Shown: piece after piece, positions 50,321 to 60,700 of the stretch
Numbering within the stretch: position 1 is the first letter of the stretch
How the letters are laid out: the number at the start of each line of letters is the position of its first letter
Assembly (NCBI RefSeq): GCF_964275005.1
Contig: NC_092693.1
Location: 20,761,706 to 20,825,705 of the forward strand
DNA: 64,000 nucleotides
Direction of reading: 5' to 3'
DNA from: Diadema setosum
Lineage: Eukaryota > Echinodermata > Echinoidea > Diadematoida > Diadematidae
Notes under the pieces: generated by a model
Databases searched by the model: none
The model's input: the letters and a program-made list of their open reading frames with translations, nothing else
What the model was told of the DNA's origin: nothing
Translations under genes and position numbers: made by a program

Positions 50321-50440
50321 TAACAAAACTGGAACAAAGTTCATGCTGTATCACCAACGGTTTATTTCTGCACACAAATTTTCGAGCGTCTAGCCGCCCT
50401 TTCTCAAGTGTTGATACTGAGAGAACAATAACAAAACTAA
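50319..50440 (-). repeat. Terminal segment of an unclassified repeat
   Basis: On the minus strand it reads TTGAGAAAGGGCGGCTAGAC, GCTCGAAAATTTG, then GTTGGTGATACAGCATGAAC and TTTGTTCCAGTTTTGTTACT before the AT run. The last ~44 bases recur on the + strand at 53282-53325, so this is a dispersed element. Confidence 0.7.
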
Positions 50441-50586
50441 GCCATAACAATATGTTGCAACCGTGTTGCCAAGGATGCGCGCTTTAACGCATCAATGTTA
50501 GGCATCCTATGCAACCAGCGCGCATCCTGGCAACAGTGCAATGTTACGTCATAAGGAAATGACAATGAGTATAAAGCATACATAAA

Positions 50587-51878
50587 ACTAGAAATGTCGC
50601 TTTGGCGACTGGTATGCCTCCGCCATAATGCATGATTTTCCCAATAGGTGTAGATAGTACATGTGGACACTGTGTGATTACATTTTCACAAAATTGGCAA
50701 AATATTGGAATGACAAGTTTGTCACAAATGTGTTGAATGTTCACTTTCCTTGACGTAGGTTTAATTGGATGAATAGGAGAGCATGTATCTAGGGATTTAA
50801 GGACTTTAACTTGACTTTGACCCATTCATACATTTAGGCATTGAGTAATTTTCAAGGTACAGGTGTGGAGAAAAAGTGCAATTTCTGAATTGAATAGTAA
50901 ATTGTTACCATTTTCATCTGGCCCTTGACCCTAAAATTCATAAGATAATTACTTTCAGGTAGAACATGCATAATATGTACTAAGTTTCAAGGTAACTTGA
51001 GCCACTTCCGAGATATGGAGGAAAAAGTTAGCTCAGCACTTTCACTTGATCTTTGACCTTTTGACCTTTGAGGCAAAAAGAGAAAAAAAAAAACTTTCCA
51101 GAGAATTTCTATTAGGTCACACACGCATACACCAAGTGTAAAAAAATAACCCTGCTGGCATTGCATAAATATGAGGGTAATAGTAAAATTTTGAAGTCTT
51201 GCACTTGACCTTTGACCCCTGACCTTTGACCCCATGAACCCTACATTCTCTAGATAATCACTTCCAGTCAGTACATGTATATACTATGTTCCATGAAGAT
51301 ACCTTGAACAATTTTCTAAGGTACGGAGAAAAAAAAGAAGTTTTAATATTTTTACTTGACCTTTTGACCTTTGACCTTTGACCCAAACTTTCACCAGAGA
51401 ATCTTAATTGGGTAATACATGGATACACTAAGTTTCAAGAAAATCTCTTCAGGCATTCAATAGATATGGTGGAAATAGTGAAATTTTATGTATTTGACCC
51501 TGACCTTTTTACCTTTGACCTTTGACCTCATGACCCAAACTTTCACCAGAGAATCTTAATTGGGTAAAACATGTATACACTAAGTTTCAAGAAAATATCT
51601 TCAGGCATTCAATAGATATGGTGGAAATAGTGAAATTTTATGTATTTGACCTTGACCTTTTGACCTTTGACCTTGAGCATGTGCACCCAAAAGTTGATAG
51701 GCACAACTTCACCCACTAATACACATACATGCCAAGTTTCATTAGGATACCTCAACAGGTTTCGATAGTTACCTTGTCCACAAAATTCATTACGGACGGA
51801 CGGAAGGACGGACGGACGGACGGATGGACAACCCGAAAACATAATGCCTCCGGCACCACTTCGTGGCGGAGGCATAAA
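50587..51878 (+). mobile_element. Pearl/Helentron-like element, copy 3
   Basis: 5' end ACTAGAAATGTCGCTTTGGC, hairpin GTCGC/GCGAC, then TATGCCTCCGCCA mirrored exactly at the right by TGGCGGAGGCATA. The body has repeated units with TTGACCTTTTGACCTTTGAC and CACTAAGTTTCAAGAAAAT. A GGAC microsatellite (ACGGACGGACGGACGGA) precedes the 3' hairpin. It shares its 5' end with copy 1 in the opposite orientation. Confidence 0.85.
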
Positions 51879-52119
51879 AACCTGGCACGACTGATACAGA
51901 ATCTGAGACTAGAATGACTATGAAATATGTGAAAATCAATTATTTGTAATTAAAGCCCAAAGAAAGTTCTGGTACGCCTGCAAAAGTTGTCAAATTTTGC
52001 TCCAAAATGTGAACTTGTGCCTAGGAAATGTGCGGAATAACGCTGTAATAACAAGATATTCGATGGGTAGCGACGAAAATGGGAAATATTAACCAAAAAC
52101 GTTCAGTCTCAGAACTTAC

Positions 52120-52244
52120 CCGAACGGGGTCAGGCTAGATTCGGACTCGGGGATAATTCGGTCTCGCTGTGCTTGACGGCGGGATGAGTTGTATTGGTTG
52201 TCCCTCTGGATTGTACAGCGTTGTACTATGCATATGGGAGCGGC
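52120..52244 (-). CDS. Possible upstream exon of the minus-strand gene
   Basis: On the minus strand an open frame (IQRDNQYNSSRRQAQRDRII, then PESESSLTPF) runs to a consensus donor G|GTAAGT at 52119. Two bases of a split codon are left, which is the phase that the exon at 45193 needs. The frame has no Met and is closed upstream at 52256, so an exon start after TTTATACAG at 52245 would be needed. Alternatively the donor ends a 5' UTR exon. An ATG in another frame at 52233 stops before the donor. The surroundings (52.0-52.8 kb) are richer in CpG, as at a promoter. Confidence 0.3.
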
Positions 52245-52640
52245 CTGTATAAACTACATTGTAGCGTTCTGGCTACTCGCAGTAATGGTCCGAGTTGTTA
52301 CAACGCGCGCATCAAAAACCTCTTTGGCGCGCATGCAAAATTAGTGTGCGCCTCTCAAGCACCTCTAAAAGCAATCAAAGATGCTTGATAAACAACAACA
52401 AAAACTTCAAAGACCGCGCGTCTCAGCAACTGAGGTGATGTGCGTATTTAGGCTTGAGGACCGCGCGCTGTCCATTTGTTTTGTACAGGATTAGCACGCA
52501 CTTTCCTGTCTGCTCATCAAGGCCTCGTTTGGTACCCGTAGTATAGAGTACTGATGAACATGGCGATCACGAACTGTGTGTAAATTGTCTGAAATAGGGT
52601 CGAGTTTTCCCTGAGACCGAGTTAGTCTGGAGCCTTCTGG

Positions 52641-52668
52641 AATAAAAGTCGGTCTACCGACTTTTATT
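52641..52668. repeat. 28-bp hairpin
   Basis: AATAAAAGTCGGT and its exact complement around CT. Confidence 0.85.
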
Positions 52669-52945
52669 ATTTTTCTCAAAATACTCCAAAACGACTCATC
52701 ATTCCGGCAAACCGCGTCAGCCAGGTAAGTTTCTTTGTAGACTCTTTCGATATATTGCAAGCAAATATGAAATGGTGTCAGACGGGTTCTCAGGCCCTTA
52801 CCAGAACTTAGTTTTCACTTTAAATAGATACGTCACAATACGTCTCGGAGTGAAAACAAAACTGGTTCCAAGTAAAAAGAGAGCATGTTTTTGTATACTC
52901 AGCATTATATTACTCAAGTTATAGTGCAGCGGGGTAAACGGGGGA

Positions 52946-53145
52946 ATACTGTACGAGCTGAAATTTTCGCGTACAGATATTTTCGCGAATTGATACTAGG
53001 AGGACATTTTCACGTGTTGTTAATTTCGCGGTTGCGAGGTCTAACTGTACTTACCTATTGGCACATTGTTATTTTCGCGGTTCAAAGGCAATTCGCGGAA
53101 TTCGCGAAAATAAAACCACCGCGAAAATTTCAGCTCGTACAGTAT
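52946..53145. mobile_element. 200-bp MITE with ~26-bp terminal inverted repeats
   Basis: Left end ATACTGTACGAGCTGAAATT, continuing TTCGCG, is mirrored exactly by CGCGAAAATTTCAGCTCGTA, then CAGTAT. Further TTTTCGCG motifs occur inside. Confidence 0.9.
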
Positions 53146-53214
53146 ACATGTGTACAACAGTAAGCAGCGCACCTACTTGTGAAAAGTGTAGTTCGTGAGC
53201 CATGAATAATAATA

Positions 53215-53282
53215 AATGTTAATGTTTAAATAATAAATGTTAATGTTAATAATAAATGTTAAGGTTAATGTTAATGGTGAGC
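53215..53282. repeat. AATAATAAATGTTAATGTT minisatellite
   Basis: Four to five degenerate copies of (AATAATAAATGTTAATGTT), followed directly by the dispersed 44-bp repeat end at 53282-53325. Confidence 0.8.
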
Positions 53283-53325
53283 GTTGGTGATACAGCATGA
53301 ACTTTGTTCCAGTTTTGTTACTTAT

Positions 53326-53990
53326 CTTTTTATCTTGCCAACAAGTGGATTACCTAATCAACATATATATATATGATAATCATAACAGCTCACTTGAGCC
53401 CTCAGCTCTGGCTCCAGTGAGCTAAAGATATTGAAGGCTGATTGGCGGTTTGATTATGGCCTATGGTGAGATTATTACCTGTCATATAACACCTAGATAG
53501 ATCCTTGTCATTTGATTGGTTGTTTGCTATTGATCATTCATCCCACTTTACTATTACATCATCATTCGTGCAATTGTGGCTCCATTTATCTTGCTATCAT
53601 AAATCCATGTGATTTGCTCCGCGGCACGCACGCCGAGAGCTCAGCACTCTACTCATGAAAACGCTTGCAGTGTGTATGCACCAGCATGCTAGCATAAAGC
53701 GCTCAGTGAGCACTCTCTCAACCTCAGATTCTGCACATTCTCTTGTTTCTAAATTCATAAAATATCAAACGACAAGGATCTATTGTAGTACCTGTGTTAT
53801 ATCTAAAACAGATAATAAATATTTTTCATTCGTGCAATGGACAGAATATTTCATTCGGTGCAAGATGAAATTATTGGTCCTTTCAACGAGGTGCAGCCTG
53901 GTTGAATGGATCATTATTCATCTTCCACCTCATAAAATACTCTGTCCATTGCACTTATTAACATTTATTATTTGTATACGGTATCAATTC
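53326..53990. other. Unassigned stretch
   Basis: A short AT run near 53365 and otherwise no repeat structure or exon that I can support. A 122-aa open frame (53655-54023) runs into the retrotransposon tail and has no protein-like features. Confidence 0.4.
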
Positions 53991-54616
53991 AATTCAATTC
54001 AATTTTATTTCCATTTCCATTGAATAAACAGAAAAAAAATATATACAATACATTTACAGAACAAATACTAAAAACAATTTCAAGGAAAACGTACAAGTGG
54101 TCACGAGTAACAACAGAATTTCATTTCTGAGGTATATACCTAATACAAAGATTAGAATGGAAATGGAGGGTCCCACTTAAAAAGCAAAGCTTGTAGGGTA
54201 TGGGACTCTCAAAAAATACGTACACAAAGTCAAAGAAACCAATGTCAACTGACATGAAATTAACTTAGGAAGGGGAAAAAAAGAAGAAAAAGAAAAAGAA
54301 AAAAAAGAAAAAGAACAAAAAAGGGGGAAATGAGACTATGGTACAACACACGCCATCGTGGACACAAGCATACTGTACTTCATGATGAAAATGCAATAAC
54401 AAAACAATACAATGCTCCCTGGTTTGAAATTGCGATTGATTGGGTGCATATGCCGGTATGAATGCATAGGAACGGATATAAAAAAAAAAAAAAAAAGAGA
54501 AAGAGAATAGACTCACTGTTACTGGTACAATAAAAGAAATATCTGAGGTAAACTTATGTTAGACAGCTTGTTTTCCATAAAAGATGATTTCTGTGTGATA
54601 TCTTAATACTTGTAAA

Positions 54617-54655
54617 AACAAACAAACAAACAAACAAACAAACAAACAAACAAAC
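54617..54655. repeat. CAAA tetranucleotide repeat in the 3' UTR of the retrotransposon
   Basis: (CAAA)n run; poly-A and GA-rich tracts flank it at 54277-54330 and 54480-54510. Confidence 0.9.
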
Positions 54656-54682
54656 GACTTGATTGAGAGTATGAAACCGAAC

Positions 54683-55183
54683 CTAATTTGGTTGTATATC
54701 ATAGGATTTCAACAGAAAGAATTTTAATTTGTTCTTAAAAGAATTCAAAGTTTGTGCTGTTATTATGTCGTTGGGAAGTGAGTTCCAATACTTTGGCCCC
54801 TCGTAGATGAAGGTTTGCTGAGCCAGCAAAGTCCTAAAAAATGGCAAATGAAATTCGTTATATTGCCTTGTAGGATAATTATGAACAGATTGATTTTTTG
54901 AAAACATTGATTCAAATATATATGGAAGATTATTTTTATTATAATTACACATAAATTGTCCTAAATTAAACAAATACAAATCTTTAATTTTAAATATTTT
55001 ATTTTCAAAAAATAACGGATCAGTATGAGACAAATATGCAGTGTGACATATAATACACAGTGACTTCTTTTGTAGCAGAAGTAATTTATCCAAAAGAGTT
55101 TGATTTGTATTTCCCCATACAAGAATACCGTAATTTAAATGAGGCAATATGAGGGATGAATATAATGTAAGCAGGGACGACAA
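54683..55183 (-). pseudogene. Retrotransposon ORF2, C-terminal region
   Basis: 166 residues typical of the region after the RT domain in CR1/L2-like elements: SSLILPHLNYGILVWGNT, a central LQKKSLCIIC block, then YPTRQYNEFHLPFFRT and FIYEGPKYWNSLPNDI near the end. It is in a different frame from the preceding part. The true reading extends a few codons upstream of the first Met to the frameshift near 55234. Confidence 0.9.
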
Positions 55184-55209
55184 AGAAAGACAAAATTTAA
55201 TCTTGTTGA

Positions 55210-56370
55210 TTATACCGATGTTTCGAGAATCTTACATATACTATCAATATGAAATTTCCATGAAAGCTTATTATCAACTGTTATTCCCAGAAATTTGATA
55301 TAAGAAACATTTTCCAGTGGTGTGCCATCAAAAATAATATCAACAGGTAGTGCCTCAATGGAGTTGCTTAAAAGCATATATTTTGTTTTTTGAAGATTGA
55401 GAGATAATTTATTAGCTTTTATCCATTGAGCAACTTTTTCTAATTCAAAATTTAATGTCTTTACTAGGGTAAAAGGATTATTATGCGAAAAAAACAAATT
55501 TGAATCATCCGCAAAGAGAATGAAAGAAAGAATATCTGATGATTTACAGAAATCATTTATATAAATAAGAAACAGAAGTGGACCTAATAAACTTTCCCCG
55601 ATGGAAGAAAAATGATTATTTAGAATATTACAAATATAATGAGGATCTTCATAAATTTTATCATCAGATCTAATTTTAGTAATATTCGACTTGTTATTTG
55701 ATATATTCATTGCTTGCTTTAAAACTTTCCATGTATTTTGCATATCATGCTTATAAAATTGTAACTGCTTAAAATAATATTTTTTCTTTTCAATACGTAC
55801 AATTTTTGTCAAAGTATTTTTATAACTAGTATATTTCAGTTTTGATTGCTCATTAGGTTTCATTTTAAATTTGTAATATAAATTATTCTTTCTATTTATT
55901 GAACGCAAAAGTGACTTAGAAATCCAAGGTAACCTGGGTACCTTTTTATAGTTGGATGACTTTTCTCTTCGTTTTGGAATATGAATGTCCAAGAGTTGAG
56001 TAAAAATATGCATAAAATATTCAAATGACAAATTCACATCATTTGAGTCAAAAATAGATGACCAGTCTGTCCTGTCTAAACTAGCACCCAGACTGGCTAC
56101 ATTTTCATGTGTAATTCTTCGTCTAAATAAAAAACTAGATTTATTATCAATAATATCATTTAAAAAGAAACTAGTCGAAATGGGGAAGTGATCTGTAAAG
56201 AGAATCGGGAGAAGGCAGAATATTAGAAAAAATATTATAAGGGAGGCGGATTCATTAACTACATGCGTGGGCTTAGATATCAAAGGTAAGAAAGAAGCAG
56301 ATAGAAATATTTCCATAAAATCTTGTGAGATTGTATTTTGTTTCAATAAATCTATATTAAAATCTCCCAT
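55210..56370 (-). pseudogene. Retrotransposon ORF2, endonuclease end and deleted reverse transcriptase
   Basis: It starts at the endonuclease GDFN motif and reaches the late endonuclease TDHFPI motif near residue 59-64. Between them a short stretch (about 42-55) reads in a shifted frame, a compensated pair of indels. A linker of about 190 basic residues follows. At residue 260/261 (about 55590) the sequence jumps from the region before the RT core (NNHFSSIGES) straight to LGPLLFLIYINDF and FADDSN (residues 286-291, catalytic Asp pair). RT motifs 1 to 3, including the first catalytic Asp, are missing. The deletion kept the frame. A further frameshift near 55234 ends the frame. Confidence 0.9.
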
Positions 56371-57136
56371 TATGAAACATTTTTTTGTGAATAAAAACTG
56401 GATCCTTCATTAAATTTGCAAAATATTCCAAAAATGATTTCATATTCGCACTGGGTGGTCTATACATTACACCTATGATTATATTTCTACTGCCAGGGAC
56501 TGTAATTTCAATAAAAAGAGATTCAATAACCTCAGTCATACTGTTGAGCTCATCACGAACTATATAATCATACTTTTGTGAAACATATAAAGCAACGCCC
56601 CCACCCGCCCTAATTTGCCTGTTATTAACTACAAAATCATATCTGTCGAGGGCGAAAGGAAGACTTAAATCATTGGAAAGCCAGCTTTCGGTTAAACCTA
56701 TTATCGAAAATTTTTTCCTGATGGGATCATCTAAAAGTAACCTCATTTCTTCAAAATGTTTATTAATACTCCTAATATTAAGATGTATGAGTGAAAAAAT
56801 GGTGTCATCATATTCCTTGACAACATTATTAAACTGGTTGAGAGTAAGATATTCCGAAGACGGGCTTTGCAATTGGTTTTCTACATCAAAGTCATAATGA
56901 AATTCTTTCGACAATGTATTAAAACTATCTGAAACACAAGTATCGAAAAACATATTATTTTGATCAATATTTGCTTCTCTTTCTGCCAAAGAAGGTCCTA
57001 CCGTATCAAAAAAGTCATCATCAGTAATTGAATTGAATGCAGTGTCTATTGGATTGTGTAGTACAGGGTGAGCGTGATTGCCATTGCTTGTGTCCACGAG
57101 GGCACCTGTCGAGTGCAGCACAGGGGATTTTGACAT
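56357..57136 (-). pseudogene. Retrotransposon ORF2, endonuclease N-terminal part
   Basis: The 259-residue frame holds the start of an APE-type endonuclease: SLIHLNIRS near residue 115-123 (catalytic Asn 120), LTESWL at 148-153 (catalytic Glu 150), the GGGVALYV block near 178-185 and GVMYRPPS near 230. About 110 acidic, poorly structured residues precede it. The frame is lost at a run of seven A residues (T on the + strand, 56380-56386). The next frame continues the domain at once, so one base has been gained or two lost there. Confidence 0.9.
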
Positions 57137-57597
57137 CTTGAATGTCTGTGATGTACGAGACTAAAAAGAAAGAAAATGCTACATCTTAGTTGGAAACAGA
57201 GTCAATGTAACATTAATCCCATACACGAGGTACCACATATATTACAGAATAACGTATTAACAATTATCTAAGAGCGTCTTCAGCCTTGCTCTACTATATA
57301 ATAGGAATTAGAATACACCAGTTAAGAAATCAGGTTACAGAAGGAAAAAGAAAAAAATAAACTAGGTAAAATGTCCCTTGACATTTATGAGTATTACATT
57401 AACCATTTTCAGAGAGTGATAGAAAAAAAGAGGAAAAGAATAAAACAACTCTCCTATACCAGATGCAGACATCTTGAATTGAATGATTAACATTCACAAA
57501 TTTATGTACATGGGATGACATAGATACAACACTGGTTGAATGCGAATGGGTGAATGCCCACCATCGTATGGTCACAGCGCGAACGGTCAATAACCAC

Positions 57598-57702
57598 CAG
57601 CATGGCGCCCCCTGCCACGCCCCGCCGATGAGGCAAGGGATCGCCAAGCAGTACCTCAATGAAGGCGCCAACAAACAACCACGTGACGGGGAGGCGCCAT
57701 GC
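57598..57702. repeat. GC-rich fold-back, copy 1
   Basis: GCATGGCGCCCCCTGCCACG at the left is mirrored by CGTGACGGGGAGGCGCCATGC at the right (about 20 bp arms). The interior is GC-rich within an AT-rich region. A second copy lies 275 bp on. Confidence 0.8.
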
Positions 57703-57719
57703 TTTGGACTGCAATATAC

Positions 57720-60700
57720 AATGAAACAATAGAACGCAATCATCACCTGTGTATTACACTTGGGTGTCACAAATGTAGCATATTCAGCTTTGTGTACGCA
57801 GTATAAATGCGCAGATGAAGGAATGAGAAAAAGTGAGTTAATTGTATAGGGAAACGTAGGTCAGTAACCACCAGCATGGCGCCCTCTGCCACGCCCCGCC
57901 GATGAGGCAGGAGGCCGCCAAGCAGTACCTCAATATAGGCGCCAACAAACAACCACGTGACAGGGAGGCGCCACGCTTCGGACTGCATTATACAATGAAA
58001 CAATAGAACACAATCATTACCTATGCATTACACCTAGGTGTCACAAGTACCATAATATACAGCTCTGTGTACACCTTATAAACACGCATGTTTTAAATCA
58101 TCCTACTATCCTGTTATAAAACGTCATGTTACGAAATTTTGACTCCCGCTTACCTCTAGTGATAAGGACAGACAATGTCCAGTTTACCACGAGCGTCTGT
58201 GAAATTTCATACTGAGTTAAAGAAATGCACTGGTATGTCTGACATTTACAGTCATCACCTGTGAATTACACTTTGGTGTCACTATAGTAGCGTAAACAGC
58301 TTTGTGTACAGTAAAACGCGGTCATGGGTGATACAATCCAAGAAGAAATTTCAGACTGGCATTATAAAGAATTGACCCAATATAACACAGACATTAAGGC
58401 ATGGGTATTTCAATCCAAAGGGAAGTTACAGACTGTAAATCATAAAGAATGTACATTATTCCTGCATAAACAAATACTATACAAATGGGTAAAACAATGA
58501 CCCTTTAATATCGCCCATTGAGAATGACAAGGGCGCTAAGCTGTCACAAAACTCATAGTGTTCAAGACAACCCAATGCCCCACCCACTCCCAACAGACGA
58601 TATATCGATTAAACACTTTTATATTATTTATTGTTTGTGTTTAAATTCATTACTCAACTCTCTACCATCATACTATTTCACATACAGATGAAGGAATAAA
58701 AAAAAAATTAAAATCAAAAGGCTTCATAACTTGTGGTATTAAGGGTGGTTCGTTCAGTTGAGTGAAGAACAACAACGCAAGTGTATTAATCAAATGAGGT
58801 TCATCTTAGCAAGTGAGCGTGGTTTGAGCTTGAGTCTAAGCACACACCTGAAAATGATATTCTAACAGGGAGAATGGGAAAAAAGAATTACCTACTAAGT
58901 CTTATTTTCCGTGGAAAAACTCTGTGTGCAGCTGCCCTGCCCGTTTTCGTAGGCAAACTCTTTATCATATGCTGACAACTGCTTTGTGTTGTGAATGCAT
59001 TAGCGCTGACTTTGCCCATGAAAAGTAGGCAAAATCTGCGCCAACACACATACAAGTTACAACTTAACATGATACTGATTGAATGTTTTAGATATCCTAC
59101 TTTCCTATCAATAACATCATATTACAAATTTTAAATACCGGTTATTTCTTGTATTAAAGGAGAAACAATGTCCAGTGTCCAATCTACTATCAGCATCCAT
59201 GAAATTTCATACTGAGGTGAGGGTATGCATTGGTATACCATGTATGACATACACAGTCATCATGCCTATTACACCTGGGTGTCACAAGTAGCATAAACAT
59301 CAGCTTTGTGCACACAGTACAAACACGGTCATGGACAATTCAATCCATGGAGAAATTACAGACTGACATCACGAAGAATTCACAGACAATTTACAGACTG
59401 TTAATCATGGGGAATTTACACAGTATAACACAGCATTGAGCATTTTGGTCCATGGGGCAATTTCAAAACTGAAATCTCTGTTCTACCATTTTATGTTTCA
59501 AATAAGTTGAAGGGATGAGAAAAAAAACAACAATTGAGTACGGAGAAATATGGGCTTCCAAATCTTTGGCAGACTATCATAATAAATCATTGATAAGTCA
59601 ACCTTAATACAGAGCGGTCGTACATTCATAACACGTCTGAGAAGAAATTAGTCTCAACGTGAGAAAATCAAATGAAAAGGAAAAAATATATATATTCTTC
59701 GTAACTTTGCAATATTGAGAGTGGCTCGTTCAGTTTGAATGAACAGATACACAGGAATATTTATCAAAATAAACTTTATCTTAGCATAATAGCATAATAG
59801 CATCATGTTACAATTCTTTTTTTTTTCAAGTACCGGTTATCTCTTGTAATCAGTAGAAACAATAACTACCATTAACATCCATGAAATTACGTACTGAGGT
59901 GATGAAGCTGATGAAGCGTTCCACCAGTATGTGTGACGTACACAGTCACCACTTGTGTATTACACTACCTTGGGTGTCACAATGTAGCATAAACAGATAT
60001 GTGTACACAGTGCAAACACGGTCACGGGCAATTCAATCCATGGAGAAAGGCTGACAGACATCACGAGGAATTTACACAGTATAACACCATAATGTTTCAC
60101 ATACAGGTGAAGGTATGAAAAAAAGAAAAGAACTTAATTGAGTATGGGGAAATAACTTGCGATATTCAGAGCGGCTCGGTCAGAGCGTAGTTTGAACTCG
60201 AGTCTAAGCACACACCAGAAAATTATATCCAAACAGGAAAAGAAAAAAGGAGTTACATACTTGTTTTCCGTGGGCAAACTCTGTGTGCAGCTGCCTTGCC
60301 CGTTTTCATGGGCAAACTCTTTATTATATGCAGGTAATTGCTTTTTGTTGTGAATGTATAAGCGCTGACTTTGATCATGAAAAGTAGGCAAAAATCTGTG
60401 CCAAAACACACACCAGTTACAACGTAACATGATACTGATTGAATGTTTTAAGATATCCTACTATCCTGATGATAGGATCATGTTACAAATATTGAACACC
60501 GGTTATCTCTTGTAAGTACACATCAGAAAAGGAAATTAATCTCGACGTGAGTTAATAAAATGAAAAGAAAAAAAAAACTAGAGACTTCATAACTTGCAAT
60601 ATTGAGAGAGGCTCTTTCAGTTTAACAGAACAACAACACATGTATATCAATCAAATGAGCTTCATCTTAGCAAATGAGCGTGGTTTGAAGTCTAATCTAA

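Larger units (their letters stand above)
53991..57150 (-). mobile_element. Broken CR1/L2-like non-LTR retrotransposon
   Basis: Read on the minus strand, an endonuclease region is followed by a truncated reverse transcriptase, a C-terminal post-RT region and a 3' UTR of about 690 bp. The 3' end is a short TTGAA/ATTGA repeat (TTGAATTGAATTGAATTGAT), a tail type known for jockey/CR1-group elements. The copy has at least two frameshifts plus an internal deletion, so it cannot move by itself. No ORF1 is visible on the 5' side. Group placement (CR1/L2/jockey clade) rests on motif memory. Confidence 0.9.
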
